From Candidatus Pacearchaeota archaeon (GTDB lineage Archaea > Nanoarchaeota > Nanoarchaeia > Pacearchaeales > GW2011-AR1): 60,127 bases of DNA. A program made the position numbers and the translations under genes. Of the stretch, positions 37,918 to 46,557 are shown in pieces. The notes beneath the pieces were generated by a model. The model was given only the letters and a program-made list of their open reading frames with translations. It had not been told where the DNA came from and did not search any database. The stretch lies in assembly GCA_023228245.1 (NCBI GenBank), contig JALOBN010000012.1, forward strand, positions 1 through 60,127, read 5' to 3'. Position 1 is the stretch's first letter; each line of letters opens with the position of its first letter.

Positions 37918-40228
37918 CAGAAACCTCCTGCCATGTAGTCTTGAATCCCATCAGTTCATCCCATCGCTGACGGCATTTATCCAGCGGCGGAAACACATAG
38001 GATCGGGGCCGGGCGCTTGTGGTTATTACGCCCTCGTATGTCTGCGGCCCACTCGAATAAGCGCTCTTGGGCCAGCCGACCGGGCAAGCCCGCCTCAGAA
38101 ACTTTGTGATCCGCTGCAGGGTGGACCGGCCCATTGGCCAGCCCCCGTTCCGAAGAAACATGCGATAGTCCGCCAATAGTTCGTGATTGATGACCTCCGC
38201 GACCCAGGCGTCGTGGAACGGCAATAGCCGGCCCTCCTGTAGTTTGTCGTACCACCACGCCTCCTCCGGACTAAGAGACAGTTCTTTTTGGTCGTCCAGC
38301 GCCGAGGTCATGGGAACATTTGTTGCATCGAAATTGTCGATATTGTAGGTCGAGAGATAGTGCAATAGGGCCTCGTAACCTCCCTGCTTTAATTGTTCGG
38401 CCACGGCCGAGAAATAGGCTCGATCGCGCTGGTGCTCCCGGTTCACGTCTACCACAAAAAATCGTCTCGCGTCTTTGCCGGCCGGAACGACCCATTCGTT
38501 ATTCGAGGCCATGATAATGTGAAGATAATTGGGGGCCGGCACGGCATTAAGATACTTTCCCTCGATGGTCAAATACGGTTCTGTCACCAGACTCTTGAGG
38601 ACCCGCTCGTGTCGGGGATCGCCCGCAAAGAACGCCTCGTCAGCGAACAGCAAGAGACAGTCTTGGAGGTGCGAGTTGAAGTGCCCCACCAAATGAGTGC
38701 TGTCGCATACGCTCATATAGTGGCGGCCCAACAGCTTGCCCAGATTGTGGGCAAAGAATCCTTTGCCGACGCCCTCTGTGCCTCTCAGGACAATCGCCAC
38801 GGAACCCACCTGGGCCGGCCGCTGAATCATCATCGCCATCCAGCCCAACAGGTAGGCATAGTGAGGCTCAACACCCGCACAGATGTTGTCGTGAATGTGC
38901 TTAAGGTACAGATCGCAATTGCCCTCCTTGGGCGCAAAGGCAAAGCCTTTCCACATGTTGTAGGTATTTTCTGGGGCCTCTTGGCCCGGCAAGAATGCCA
39001 GGAACTCCTTTTGCCGGCGGGCGGGATGCCCTAACCACCATTTGCCCAGGGGGACTTGCTTTGGCTTTTCGACGCCTACCGTCATAAAGCGGTTACAATA
39101 TCGATCCATGAAGTCGTGAAACGATTGGTGCTCGATGGCGGCACGCTGCATGGCCGGGTCCCAAATTTCGCACAGGACGCGACACTTGCTGCCAAGGCTC
39201 TCGATGACACAGTGCTTGGCGTTAAGCTCGGATAACTCAGGGATCGAGGCCACAACCCTTGCCCGGCCTATCTGGTGCATGGCGTATCGTTCGGTGCCTC
39301 TGCCTTTGTCCAGCACGGACGCCGAGATGCCAAATCCCGGATCGGTGATTACCGAACAAATCGTGGTGTCGTCCATTCCGCCACGGACCATGCCGCAAAC
39401 CGCCGAGAATAGCGCCTCGCTACGGGAAGGCCAGCGGGTCGGATTGTCTGGGTCTCGGCCCTGAACAATAAGTACCTTTAGCCACGGGGGTAGTTTCAGT
39501 GTGTTGATGTCGTCAATGCGCTGAATTGAAGCCGACGAGGGGGCAGGAGCCGCGACAGTGCCCGGAGGCTGAGTCGTGGGCAGGGCCGCAACTTGGGCAG
39601 GGGCGCACCTAAAGGCGGAGAGATCGTACGCTACGGTAGGATCAAAGTAGATCAGAGAAGTCGGACATTCCGTCCGGCCTTTCTTTCGTTTCCTCTCATT
39701 GGGGTGATTGACGGTGCCGGGCAGCCGCATGATCCGGTCCAGGTTGTGACAGTTGTCTCCGCCCAGGTCGAATTCGAGTTGGCGGTTATAGCCCGCCGCG
39801 GCGTCGGCCGTCTCAACCGTTCCCGGCAGCGCCAGTGGTGTCATCAGTTTCCAGAACGCCTGATAGCCTCCGCCGCTGAAGATGACGCATGTTGGTTTTG
39901 GCCGGAATCGCCGGAAGGTCTCAAAGATGCGAGCCTGCTCGGCCGGGATGTTCTCGCCAGCGCGGGGGTCCACGTCAACGTGCAGATATTCCATTACCGC
40001 AATGTCAGTCTTCTCGGCCTTACGATCCGCGGGCTCGCGCGAGGGGTTCACGGCAAAGTACAGGTTACAGTCCATCCTTGCCGTCAGCCATGCCGACGCA
40101 CCGTCCGTGTCCAAGGTCTGGAAGCACTTGGCCTCAGGAGCGCGTGACACGTCCGGCCGTATTGCGAACAGCAACCAGTGTCCGGTGGGCCGGAACTGTT
40201 CAAGAAATTCAACCGCTGGGTGCTTCAT
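37892..40228 (-). CDS. Primase-helicase (AEP-like plus DUF5906 SF3-type helicase)
   Basis: 778 residues, ATG 40228. The N-terminal part (about 1-230) has EYLHVDVDPR (metal-binding DxD near 80-90), SGGGYQAFWKL and RIMRLPGTVNHPNE, the archaeo-eukaryotic primase type seen in phage and plasmid initiators. The C-terminal part has Walker A GTEGVGKG (about 483-490), Walker B LLLFADEAFF and sensor IIMASNNEW, a hexameric SF3/DUF5906 helicase. It is the likely replication initiator and unwinds the origin. Confidence 0.9.
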   Translation of the reverse strand: MKHPAVEFLEQFRPTGHWLLFAIRPDVSRAPEAKCFQTLDTDGASAWLTARMDCNLYFAVNPSREPADRKAEKTDIAVMEYLHVDVDPRAGENIPAEQARIFETFRRFRPKPTCVIFSGGGYQAFWKLMTPLALPGTVETADAAAGYNRQLEFDLGGDNCHNLDRIMRLPGTVNHPNERKRKKGRTECPTSLIYFDPTVAYDLSAFRCAPAQVAALPTTQPPGTVAAPAPSSASIQRIDDINTLKLPPWLKVLIVQGRDPDNPTRWPSRSEALFSAVCGMVRGGMDDTTICSVITDPGFGISASVLDKGRGTERYAMHQIGRARVVASIPELSELNAKHCVIESLGSKCRVLCEIWDPAMQRAAIEHQSFHDFMDRYCNRFMTVGVEKPKQVPLGKWWLGHPARRQKEFLAFLPGQEAPENTYNMWKGFAFAPKEGNCDLYLKHIHDNICAGVEPHYAYLLGWMAMMIQRPAQVGSVAIVLRGTEGVGKGFFAHNLGKLLGRHYMSVCDSTHLVGHFNSHLQDCLLLFADEAFFAGDPRHERVLKSLVTEPYLTIEGKYLNAVPAPNYLHIIMASNNEWVVPAGKDARRFFVVDVNREHQRDRAYFSAVAEQLKQGGYEALLHYLSTYNIDNFDATNVPMTSALDDQKELSLSPEEAWWYDKLQEGRLLPFHDAWVAEVINHELLADYRMFLRNGGWPMGRSTLQRITKFLRRACPVGWPKSAYSSGPQTYEGVITTSARPRSYVFPPLDKCRQRWDELMGFKTTWQEVSDGSIQQPF

Positions 40229-40419
40229 AGACTATCAGGAAGATTCAGGTCCACCGTCATTTCCAAAAGGAGGCACAGGCCCAAGGCCAAGTCTCGGTCT
40301 GGTTTGTAGTCGAAGACCCGTTGGGTCTGGTGATCGACCACCACCCATTTTTTCGCCAGAGGCCCTGATTCAATTTGGCGAAAGCCAAATCGTTCGTTGG
40401 CGGGCATTTCAACAGACAT
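40225..40419 (-). CDS. Small protein between nuclease and primase
   Basis: 64 residues from ATG 40419 (GGAGG 4 nt upstream), ending in an ATGA overlap with the primase start. It is acidic and beta/alpha (KKWVVVDHQTQRVFDYKPDR). Function unknown; coupled translation suggests a helper of replication. Confidence 0.6.
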   Translation of the reverse strand: MSVEMPANERFGFRQIESGPLAKKWVVVDHQTQRVFDYKPDRDLALGLCLLLEMTVDLNLPDSL

Positions 40420-40822
40420 ACCGCCTCCGCAGCAGAGGAATAAATTTTTCTGGGCCGGACTCAATCCCTACCGCCAGATCGTAAAGCTCATCGCGAGTTA
40501 GGGTCTTGCCGATCTCCCCCACGTCCTCGCCCTTGAACAATAGCCACTCGCCGGTCTTGCCGACCTGGAGCATGAGCCAAATGCCGTGACGATCTGCCAT
40601 TGAGCGGCGGATCGCCCAGACCCGCTGTTGTGGGGTGAAGTGATTGATCTTGACCGGGGTAGCCGCCCTCTTGGGCCAGTCTGCGATCCACTTCAACTCG
40701 ACCCATCCCCCGACGTAATTGACATCCGGGGTTCCCGGATAAGCGGGATTCTCTACCGAGATTGCATCCAGCCCTGCTCGGTTAAGGGCCTGAACTGTCC
40801 TCTGCCTTGTGTGCTGCTCCAT
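40409..40822 (-). CDS. VRR-type PD-(D/E)XK nuclease
   Basis: 137 residues, ATG 40822. The catalytic set is GTPDVNYVGGWVELK: Asp33, Glu42 and Lys44. The size and fold suit phage VRR-Nuc proteins that cut branched or flapped DNA during replication and recombination. The gene starts 6 bp after a -10 box, so its transcript is predicted to lack a leader. Confidence 0.85.
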   Translation of the reverse strand: MEQHTRQRTVQALNRAGLDAISVENPAYPGTPDVNYVGGWVELKWIADWPKRAATPVKINHFTPQQRVWAIRRSMADRHGIWLMLQVGKTGEWLLFKGEDVGEIGKTLTRDELYDLAVGIESGPEKFIPLLRRRYVC

Positions 40823-40828
40823 ATGGAT

Positions 40829-40858
40829 ATTCTACCTTTGCCGGGGGGGGCAATGCAA
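40829..40858 (-). promoter_or_regulatory. VRR nuclease gene promoter, leaderless start
   Basis: TTGCAT (40853-40858), 18-bp spacer with eight consecutive C on this strand, TAGAAT (40829-40834). The ATG is 6 bp downstream of the -10. The homopolymer makes the spacer length prone to change. Confidence 0.7.
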
Positions 40859-40861
40859 GGA

Positions 40862-42784
40862 CTATTTCATGGAATCGCCCCAGGACGATCCGATTTCGAT
40901 GTCGCAAACTGAGGGCACAGTGAGTTGGGGGACGCTGTGCTCAATGATTTCCGCCATTTCCTTGGCCTGCTGGCGGCTGTAGATGGTCGTGTCAACCTCG
41001 TCGTGGACCTGAATCTGTATTGGATACCCCGCGTCCTCCAGGAGGACCATCGCCTGCTTTACCTGATCGGCGGAGGACCCTTGAATCAAGTTGTTCGGTG
41101 ACTTTCGTTCATCTCCTGATCCGGGGATGACTCGGCAGTGTCGGCCGAGGATTGTAACAATATAGCCGCGCCGCTTGGCGGCATACTCCACCTTCTTGAC
41201 GAACGTCTTCATCCACGGAACCATCTTGTGGAAGTTGTCCAAGAACGCCTGTCCCTCATCGCCAGCGACCTCACGCAGGACGCCCCTAATCTCCTTCATC
41301 TTGGTCCTATAGCCCAGGGTGCGGCAGAGCTTGGCTCCCCCCATAGAATACAGCAGGCCGAGGAAAACAGTCTTGCAGGTCTTGCGTCTCTTGTCGAATT
41401 CTGGATCGCCCTTGTCCAGACTTGCCAGATCGGGATAGGCCATTCGGGTCGTCATGCTGTGGAAGTCTGTGTTCGGGTCGTCCTGGTACATCTGCCACGC
41501 CACATCAGCGCCGGGACACTTGCTGATATGAGCATAATGGACCGCCATGCGGGGCTCTTGGGATGATAGGTCTACGGCAGCCCACTCTCCGCCTTCCTCG
41601 GGCACATAGGAGGATCGCCACGCCTTCCCAAGCGAGCCCTTGGAAGGCTGGTTCTGGATGTTGAAGTCGGTAGATGATAGCCGGCCGGGACCGGCTCCCA
41701 CCATGTCGCCATTGTCTCGCTGTGTTCGCAGTTGGTTGAAGGTGCAGTGGACGCGGCCGTTCGTGGCGTGCCGCCGCACTTGGGCGACGAATGTGGTCCG
41801 AACCTTGTTGTACTTCTTGGCCTCAATGAGAGCCGCCCCGACGCGCGTATTTTTGTGACGACTCAAAGTAGTTGCGTCGATCTGTGGCTGTCCGGTTGCC
41901 GTTCGTCCGTAGGATAGGTGTGCCGCGTTCATTGCTTGGGCGACGAGTGTCTTCTTGTTGATGTCGTCCAAGCCCATGCGGATGCCCGTCTCGTCAAAGA
42001 TGAGGTCAACGGCGGACTGCTCCCTTTGGGCACACATGGCCTCAACCCGATCCAGTTGGTCGAAGTCTACCCGCACGCCTCGCCTGCGCATTCGGACCAG
42101 CACCGGCAATACGCGGCACTCAAGGTCGTAAATCTGGTTCAGGCCCTGCTCCTCGATCTGGCGCTCTTGCCGCCGAATCAGTTGGTGCGGTAGTCGCACG
42201 TCCTGTTCGGCGTAGGCCCCCACGTATCGAGCGGGTAACCGCCAAAGGTCCTTTTTGGGGTCCAGATTATAGAGTTTGGCGACATCCCGCAGGAGCGATT
42301 CATCTTTGCCGGGCAGCCCATGCCGACCAGCAATCGCCTCCAGGCTATAGGACATCTGGTGTTCGTCCAGCAAGGGCTCTGCGACCTGTACGTCTCGATA
42401 CCGCCGAGGACGGAATTCGATTCCCTCCTCGGCCAGGAAGTCAATGTCATAGGGCAGGTGCGCCCCAACGATGTCTCCCCCAAAGCAGGCCGCTTGGTCC
42501 TTGAGGTAGGCCACTACTCTGGCCGGATCAAGGTTGTCTCCCCCCTTGTGCCGCATGGGCAAATAGGCCGCCGGCCCGTCCTCAATGGCAAAAGCCACTC
42601 CCACGATGTACGCCCCCCGCCGCACCCCTGGGCCTAAGACGGTTAGTTGTTCGTCCCTTGTTTCGCAGTCGATAGAGACTCGCTTGGCGTCGGCCCAGGA
42701 GGGCAAGTCGCCCAGACGGGGGGCGGTCCAGCCGCATTCGGGGGTGAATAGCGGCGGCGTTACCTTGTCCCTGAATCGCCTCAT
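40862..42784 (-). CDS. polA: DNA polymerase I family polymerase
   Basis: 640 residues from ATG 42784 (overlaps the previous stop). An N-terminal 3'-5' exonuclease domain begins near SIDCET (37-42). The polymerase domain has RRKTCKTVFLGLLYSMGG (about 467-484, O-helix) and VHDEVD (about 593-598). There is no 5'-3' nuclease domain. The O-helix residue equivalent to E. coli Phe762 is Leu, a variant that in published virus surveys is linked to slower, often temperate phages. It replicates the phage genome. Confidence 0.95.
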   Translation of the reverse strand: MRRFRDKVTPPLFTPECGWTAPRLGDLPSWADAKRVSIDCETRDEQLTVLGPGVRRGAYIVGVAFAIEDGPAAYLPMRHKGGDNLDPARVVAYLKDQAACFGGDIVGAHLPYDIDFLAEEGIEFRPRRYRDVQVAEPLLDEHQMSYSLEAIAGRHGLPGKDESLLRDVAKLYNLDPKKDLWRLPARYVGAYAEQDVRLPHQLIRRQERQIEEQGLNQIYDLECRVLPVLVRMRRRGVRVDFDQLDRVEAMCAQREQSAVDLIFDETGIRMGLDDINKKTLVAQAMNAAHLSYGRTATGQPQIDATTLSRHKNTRVGAALIEAKKYNKVRTTFVAQVRRHATNGRVHCTFNQLRTQRDNGDMVGAGPGRLSSTDFNIQNQPSKGSLGKAWRSSYVPEEGGEWAAVDLSSQEPRMAVHYAHISKCPGADVAWQMYQDDPNTDFHSMTTRMAYPDLASLDKGDPEFDKRRKTCKTVFLGLLYSMGGAKLCRTLGYRTKMKEIRGVLREVAGDEGQAFLDNFHKMVPWMKTFVKKVEYAAKRRGYIVTILGRHCRVIPGSGDERKSPNNLIQGSSADQVKQAMVLLEDAGYPIQIQVHDEVDTTIYSRQQAKEMAEIIEHSVPQLTVPSVCDIEIGSSWGDSMK

Positions 42785-43176
42785 CGCAGGTGTAGTCGCC
42801 GGGCAAACTTGGCCAGCAGTCCTTCGGTGAATTCTGATTCTGGTTCTGGTTTCGGATGCGGCGTCTCCGGGTCTCCTTCCCAATAATCCCGCTCCAGGTC
42901 ATCCCGGATTTGGGGCACGGCCTTCGCAACCGCTTCTCTGGCCCAGGAGCGAACCGCCAGGGCGCAGAGGACGCGATCTGTGGCATGAGGGTTTGCCGCG
43001 AGGGGTGCCTTGATCTGGCCGAGAACTGTGGCCCGCTCTTTGTTGGTGAGCGGAGGCAGCCGGGGGGCAAACTTCTCGTCGCAACTGGCATAGAGAGTGA
43101 TCTTCTGGTCAGTCAGTGAGCCGGTCGCGATGCGCATGATGCGATCATAGGCGGCCTCGACGCGAGGATTATTCAT
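42781..43176 (-). CDS. Replication operon protein, unknown
   Basis: 131 residues from ATG 43176 (GGGAG 6 nt upstream), overlapping both neighbours by 4 nt. It is helical and charged, with LTDQKITLYASCDEKFAPRL and a Glu/Pro-rich region near 103-115. No family recognised. Tight coupling with polA suggests a replication accessory. Confidence 0.65.
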   Translation of the reverse strand: MNNPRVEAAYDRIMRIATGSLTDQKITLYASCDEKFAPRLPPLTNKERATVLGQIKAPLAANPHATDRVLCALAVRSWAREAVAKAVPQIRDDLERDYWEGDPETPHPKPEPESEFTEGLLAKFARRLHLR

Positions 43177-43532
43177 GGTAACTCCCAACGAAACAATTCG
43201 GTTTTCTTGGACATGACGGCAATCGCGACCGCTGTCAGTCGCATGGGTGTGTCGGGGCATGTGACATGTGGCAACCAATCCCGCGGCGTAAAGGCAACGA
43301 TCCAAGGCGGGAACTGCTGGCCCGTGGACAGGGCCTTAACCGGCTTTTCCCAGCCCACCGTGATCTGGCGGTCCAGATCGAGGATGAGTTGTCGCGGATG
43401 TTGCTGCTCAATCTTGGAGGCGATATAATCCACGACGGCCTTTACATCGTCCGCCCGGCCCTCCCCATAGAAGGTCAGGGTCATGTGCAGGTCGGGCCGC
43501 TCCCGAAAGCGTAGCGCGGTGTAGTATTTCAC
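43173..43532 (-). CDS. 2H phosphoesterase (LigT-like, 2',5' RNA ligase family)
   Basis: 119 residues from GTG 43532. The two HxT motifs of the 2H fold are HMTL (16-19) and HVTC (89-92). Such enzymes open 2',3'-cyclic phosphates or join and cut 2',5' bonds in RNA or signalling nucleotides. In this genome it could prepare RNA ends for RtcB or degrade cy-OA-type defence signals; both are inference. Confidence 0.85.
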   Translation of the reverse strand: MKYYTALRFRERPDLHMTLTFYGEGRADDVKAVVDYIASKIEQQHPRQLILDLDRQITVGWEKPVKALSTGQQFPPWIVAFTPRDWLPHVTCPDTPMRLTAVAIAVMSKKTELFRWELP

Positions 43533-43534
43533 AG

Positions 43535-43792
43535 CTAATCCACGACCTTTCTGAGCGTAGATTCTTCCACGCCTTTGTTGCAAATGCGGCCTAACCCGTC
43601 CAGGTACTGCACATAGTAGCACCACCGGCGGGACCAAATATTATAAAACCGATCTGTCACCACCGCCGCATGAGACGAGTCCGCGGCAAAGGCCACGACT
43701 TCGCCGACGGAAAAGTCGGGGCACGGGACGGGGGTCTTGTCTGCACAACCGCAGACAAACAAGACGGCCAAGACCAACAATACGTGTTTCAT
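43535..43792 (-). CDS. Small lipoprotein
   Basis: 85 residues from ATG 43792. It has a lipoprotein signal (MKHVLLVLAVLFVCGC, Cys after the hydrophobic stretch). The mature part has several cysteines and aromatic residues (NIWSRRWCYYVQYLDGLG), a small beta domain facing the periplasm if exported. It sits in the replication operon, and a role in superinfection exclusion or lysis is possible but untested. Confidence 0.7.
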   Translation of the reverse strand: MKHVLLVLAVLFVCGCADKTPVPCPDFSVGEVVAFAADSSHAAVVTDRFYNIWSRRWCYYVQYLDGLGRICNKGVEESTLRKVVD

Positions 43793-43794
43793 TC

Positions 43795-44985
43795 TCAGTT
43801 CCTCACTACTAAGGTTAGTTTGTCTTTTGCTCGTGTGACGGCGGTATAGAGCCATCGCATGGCGTCGGCCCTGAACACGCTGCTTTCATCCAGGACGAGA
43901 ACGCTGCTCCACTCGCTGCCCTGCGATTTGTGTGCTGTAATGGCGTAGCCGTAGTCAAACTCTTCGGCCTCTTGGCGTTCCCAGAAGGACAACTGCAGTG
44001 GTTCATAGACGGGATCGGTGAAATGATGCCTCCATACAGGTATAGTGATCTCCTCGCCATTATCCTTAACAACCAGATCGATTATGTCGTCATCCCCGGC
44101 CCTTTCCACCACCTGCCAGATGGACCCGTTCAATAGGCCCGCGTCGTGATTGTTCCGCAGACAAATGACCCGATCCCCGTTTATTGGCAGTGGGTCCTCG
44201 ATTTTCTTGAGGCTGCGAATACGAAAATTAGTCTGCTTGCGAGTCTTGTTCCGGCCGACGATGATCTGTTCGTAGCCCAATGCGGCGTCTGGGGTGGTGG
44301 ACCCCCAAGGCACAACCATATTTCCGTCCGGCTTAGGCCGCTTGCCGTTGCGAATCTCAGTCGCAAGGCGGATGATGGGGTTCTCCGCGGCCTGTCGATG
44401 GACTTCAGTCAGCAGTACGTCGGGCGTGGCCTTAATGAAAAAGCCCGTACCGGCCACGGGCGGTAGCTGGTAAGGATCGCCCACGGCCAAGATCGGTACT
44501 TGGAAGGACAAGAGGTCATCCGCCATCCGAGTATCGACCATGCTGACTTCGTCCACGACCAGAAGGTTCGCCTTACGTAGTTCGCTGTCGGGATTGAGCG
44601 AAAACGCGGGGCGGGAAAGCTGCTTCTTTTCCTCCGCAATCCGGGCCTCCAGATCATGCATCTGCCGGCCGGGCTGATTCGGCCCAAGCTCAGCGAGCAG
44701 ATCGGCAAGCTGGCCCTCAAGCTGATTCAATCGAAACCGCGACCTCTCTTTCGGCAGATAGATGAGGCTGTGAATCGTCACGGCCGGCACGCCCTTAGAC
44801 CGGAGGACGTGGGCGGCTTTGCCGGTGTAGGTCGCAAATAGTACGTTATTTTCGATTAACTCTTTGATGGTGTGTGTTTTGCCGGTGCCGGCGGCTCCGA
44901 ACAGCCGAAACACGGGCTGGTCGCGAGTCTCCCGCCAGCGAGCAATGGCGTCCAAGGCCAAGGACTGTTGTGATGAGATGCTCAC
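43795..44985 (-). CDS. RecD/Dda-like SF1B helicase
   Basis: 396 residues, GTG 44985 in a GTGA overlap. Walker A GAAGTGKT (30-37), Walker B LLVVDEVSMVD, the Q-motif region at the start, GDPYQLPPV, and the C-terminal motif YAITAHKSQGSEW with the last motif LYTAVTRAKDKLTL. It is a 5'-3' DNA helicase of the Dda/RecD2 kind, used in replication restart or recombination. Confidence 0.9.
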   Translation of the reverse strand: MSISSQQSLALDAIARWRETRDQPVFRLFGAAGTGKTHTIKELIENNVLFATYTGKAAHVLRSKGVPAVTIHSLIYLPKERSRFRLNQLEGQLADLLAELGPNQPGRQMHDLEARIAEEKKQLSRPAFSLNPDSELRKANLLVVDEVSMVDTRMADDLLSFQVPILAVGDPYQLPPVAGTGFFIKATPDVLLTEVHRQAAENPIIRLATEIRNGKRPKPDGNMVVPWGSTTPDAALGYEQIIVGRNKTRKQTNFRIRSLKKIEDPLPINGDRVICLRNNHDAGLLNGSIWQVVERAGDDDIIDLVVKDNGEEITIPVWRHHFTDPVYEPLQLSFWERQEAEEFDYGYAITAHKSQGSEWSSVLVLDESSVFRADAMRWLYTAVTRAKDKLTLVVRN

Positions 44986-45461
44986 TGCTTAACGGACCTC
45001 AGTACGTCCAGTGCGCACTCGTACGCTCGGCGGAGTTGGTTCCGGAGGTCCGTCAAGGTGTAGTTCGTGGCAAAGGCGGCATTGAATCGGAAAGCGCACG
45101 CTCCGCAGGCGAACAGCACACTGTGCCAAGAGAGTGTACTGCCTGTGACGGACTCTGCGGCCATTCGGGAACTGCTCACTGGTTGGCCGCCAATATAGTC
45201 CATGATTATTACACGCCAACCCGTCGTAGCGTGGTTCTCCAGAGTTACAGTAACGTGGCGGCGGGACTTCCACTCTATCCAGGCGGCGACCGCGGCGTCA
45301 AAAGGAAGATAGTCTGGAGGGCAGTGAAAATATTCATATGCATCCAACGCGGCCGCAAGCACTCCAGCCAAGTCGTTAGGGATGGGGCGGTTGTAGTAGA
45401 GGCAATTGTGCTGCCACGCCATTGTTGCCGTGCCGCAGGAATCTTTTATTTTCACGTTCAT
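44982..45461 (-). CDS. Replication operon protein, unknown
   Basis: 159 residues, ATG 45461 with AAGGGGA upstream. It has a His/aromatic-rich start (MAWQHNCLYYNRPIPN), and CPPDYLPFD near 47-55. A middle beta region and C-terminal helix follow. No family recognised. It follows the SSB-like gene after a hairpin. Confidence 0.65.
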   Translation of the reverse strand: MNVKIKDSCGTATMAWQHNCLYYNRPIPNDLAGVLAAALDAYEYFHCPPDYLPFDAAVAAWIEWKSRRHVTVTLENHATTGWRVIIMDYIGGQPVSSSRMAAESVTGSTLSWHSVLFACGACAFRFNAAFATNYTLTDLRNQLRRAYECALDVLRSVKQ

Positions 45462-45484
45462 GCTGTCCCCTTAACATATACACA

Positions 45485-45508
45485 GGAGAGGGGCAGATGC
45501 CCCTCTCC
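45485..45508 (-). terminator. Perfect hairpin after the SSB-like gene
   Basis: An 11-bp GC-rich stem (45485-45495 with 45498-45508) with a 2-base loop, 36 bp past the stop. No T tract follows, so it may stabilise the SSB message or attenuate the next gene. Confidence 0.55.
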
Positions 45509-45544
45509 CGCGCGGAGGAAGGATGAGAGAAGTGTGTGGCTTGA

Positions 45545-46351
45545 TTAGAACGCCGGCTCGTCGTCCTCGCTCGCGTGATCGCCGGCCTGGCGCTGATCCA
45601 CCTGGGCGCGTCCCGCGTTGATCTCCTCGGCCAGTTTCTTGCCGGCCTCCAGGAGGGGGTTCACCCGGCCGTCCACCACCGGAGGCAGGAGCGACTCGAT
45701 GACGCCGCCCTTGGCCGGGGTGAAGACATAGTTGGCGAAGGTGCCCTTTGGGTTCTTGTCGATGGCGGTCCTGATTCGGACGACGTTCGCAAACAGCGGT
45801 GCTCGGACCTTGCAGGTGCGCAGCGCCGTGACGAGTTGCTTGTAGGGCTTGATCTTCGTGCTGGTGATCGCGATGACCGCCGGCTGAGGGTTCGTGAGGT
45901 CCTCCTCGACCGTCAGGCCGAACAGGTAGAACGTCTCGACCAAGTCGTTCTCGCCCTTCTCGGTCTGGTGCTTGTACTTGCCGAACTTGGTGGACGCGGC
46001 CTTGGCTGCCAAGACCACGGCTGAGTCCGCGGCGTGCTGGCCGACAAAACCGCCGCCGCTGTCCCGCGGGACCCATTCGGTGAAGACATGCTGAGTCGTG
46101 CAGGGAATGAACAGCAGGCCCGTGCGCCCGTCCACGACGGCCTTCGTGGCCGTGTTGTAGAGGTCGCCGGTCTTGGCTCCTTCGATGTAGTCCGGGGTGC
46201 CGGCCTGCACTTGGGGCGATAGCGCCTGGAGGGCCGCGAGGAACGGGATGAGCATGTCATCTCGGCCCGTGTTCTCGTAACCCAGGTGGGCCATGTCGCC
46301 GTAGTCGAGGGCGGCCAGATCGGCAGGTTGCTGGTTCGTCAGTTCGTTCAT
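45545..46351 (-). CDS. Probable single-stranded DNA-binding protein
   Basis: 268 residues, ATG 46351 with AGGAG upstream. The common phage pattern MLIPFLAALQALSPQVQAGT, then PDYIEGAKTGDLYNTAT, and the length suit the widespread phage ssDNA-binding protein type. The C-terminus EDDEPAF resembles the acidic, Phe-ended tip by which SSBs recruit partners. A hairpin follows. High expression would be expected. Confidence 0.7.
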   Translation of the reverse strand: MNELTNQQPADLAALDYGDMAHLGYENTGRDDMLIPFLAALQALSPQVQAGTPDYIEGAKTGDLYNTATKAVVDGRTGLLFIPCTTQHVFTEWVPRDSGGGFVGQHAADSAVVLAAKAASTKFGKYKHQTEKGENDLVETFYLFGLTVEEDLTNPQPAVIAITSTKIKPYKQLVTALRTCKVRAPLFANVVRIRTAIDKNPKGTFANYVFTPAKGGVIESLLPPVVDGRVNPLLEAGKKLAEEINAGRAQVDQRQAGDHASEDDEPAF

Positions 46352-46365
46352 GGTTCTGTGATCTC

Positions 46366-46503
46366 CTACTTACAAAAAGGACATGTTGTGGGGTCGTGCC
46401 GCCCGGCTTTTGCGGTGTGCCGATACCAGAGGCGGCGATAACATTGGGGGCATAGCCCTTGACCCCTGTTTCCTTGCCGATGCCCACACACAGAGCACGG
46501 CAA
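46366..46503 (-). CDS. 45-residue zinc protein, TTG start
   Basis: TTG 46503 to TAG 46366-46368. CSVC (3-6), CPQC (18-21) and CPFC (41-44) give two or more metal-binding pairs. The frame lies in the gap between the SSB-like gene and the coiled-coil gene. The start is uncertain (ATT or TTG, no good ribosome site), but three CxxC pairs in 45 codons are unlikely by chance. Confidence 0.55.
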   Translation of the reverse strand: MPCSVCGHRQGNRGQGLCPQCYRRLWYRHTAKAGRHDPTTCPFCK

Positions 46504-46557
46504 CCTAATAGGCCGATACTACATGATCTTCAACTAAAATGGACGTTCTCTTGGGCA

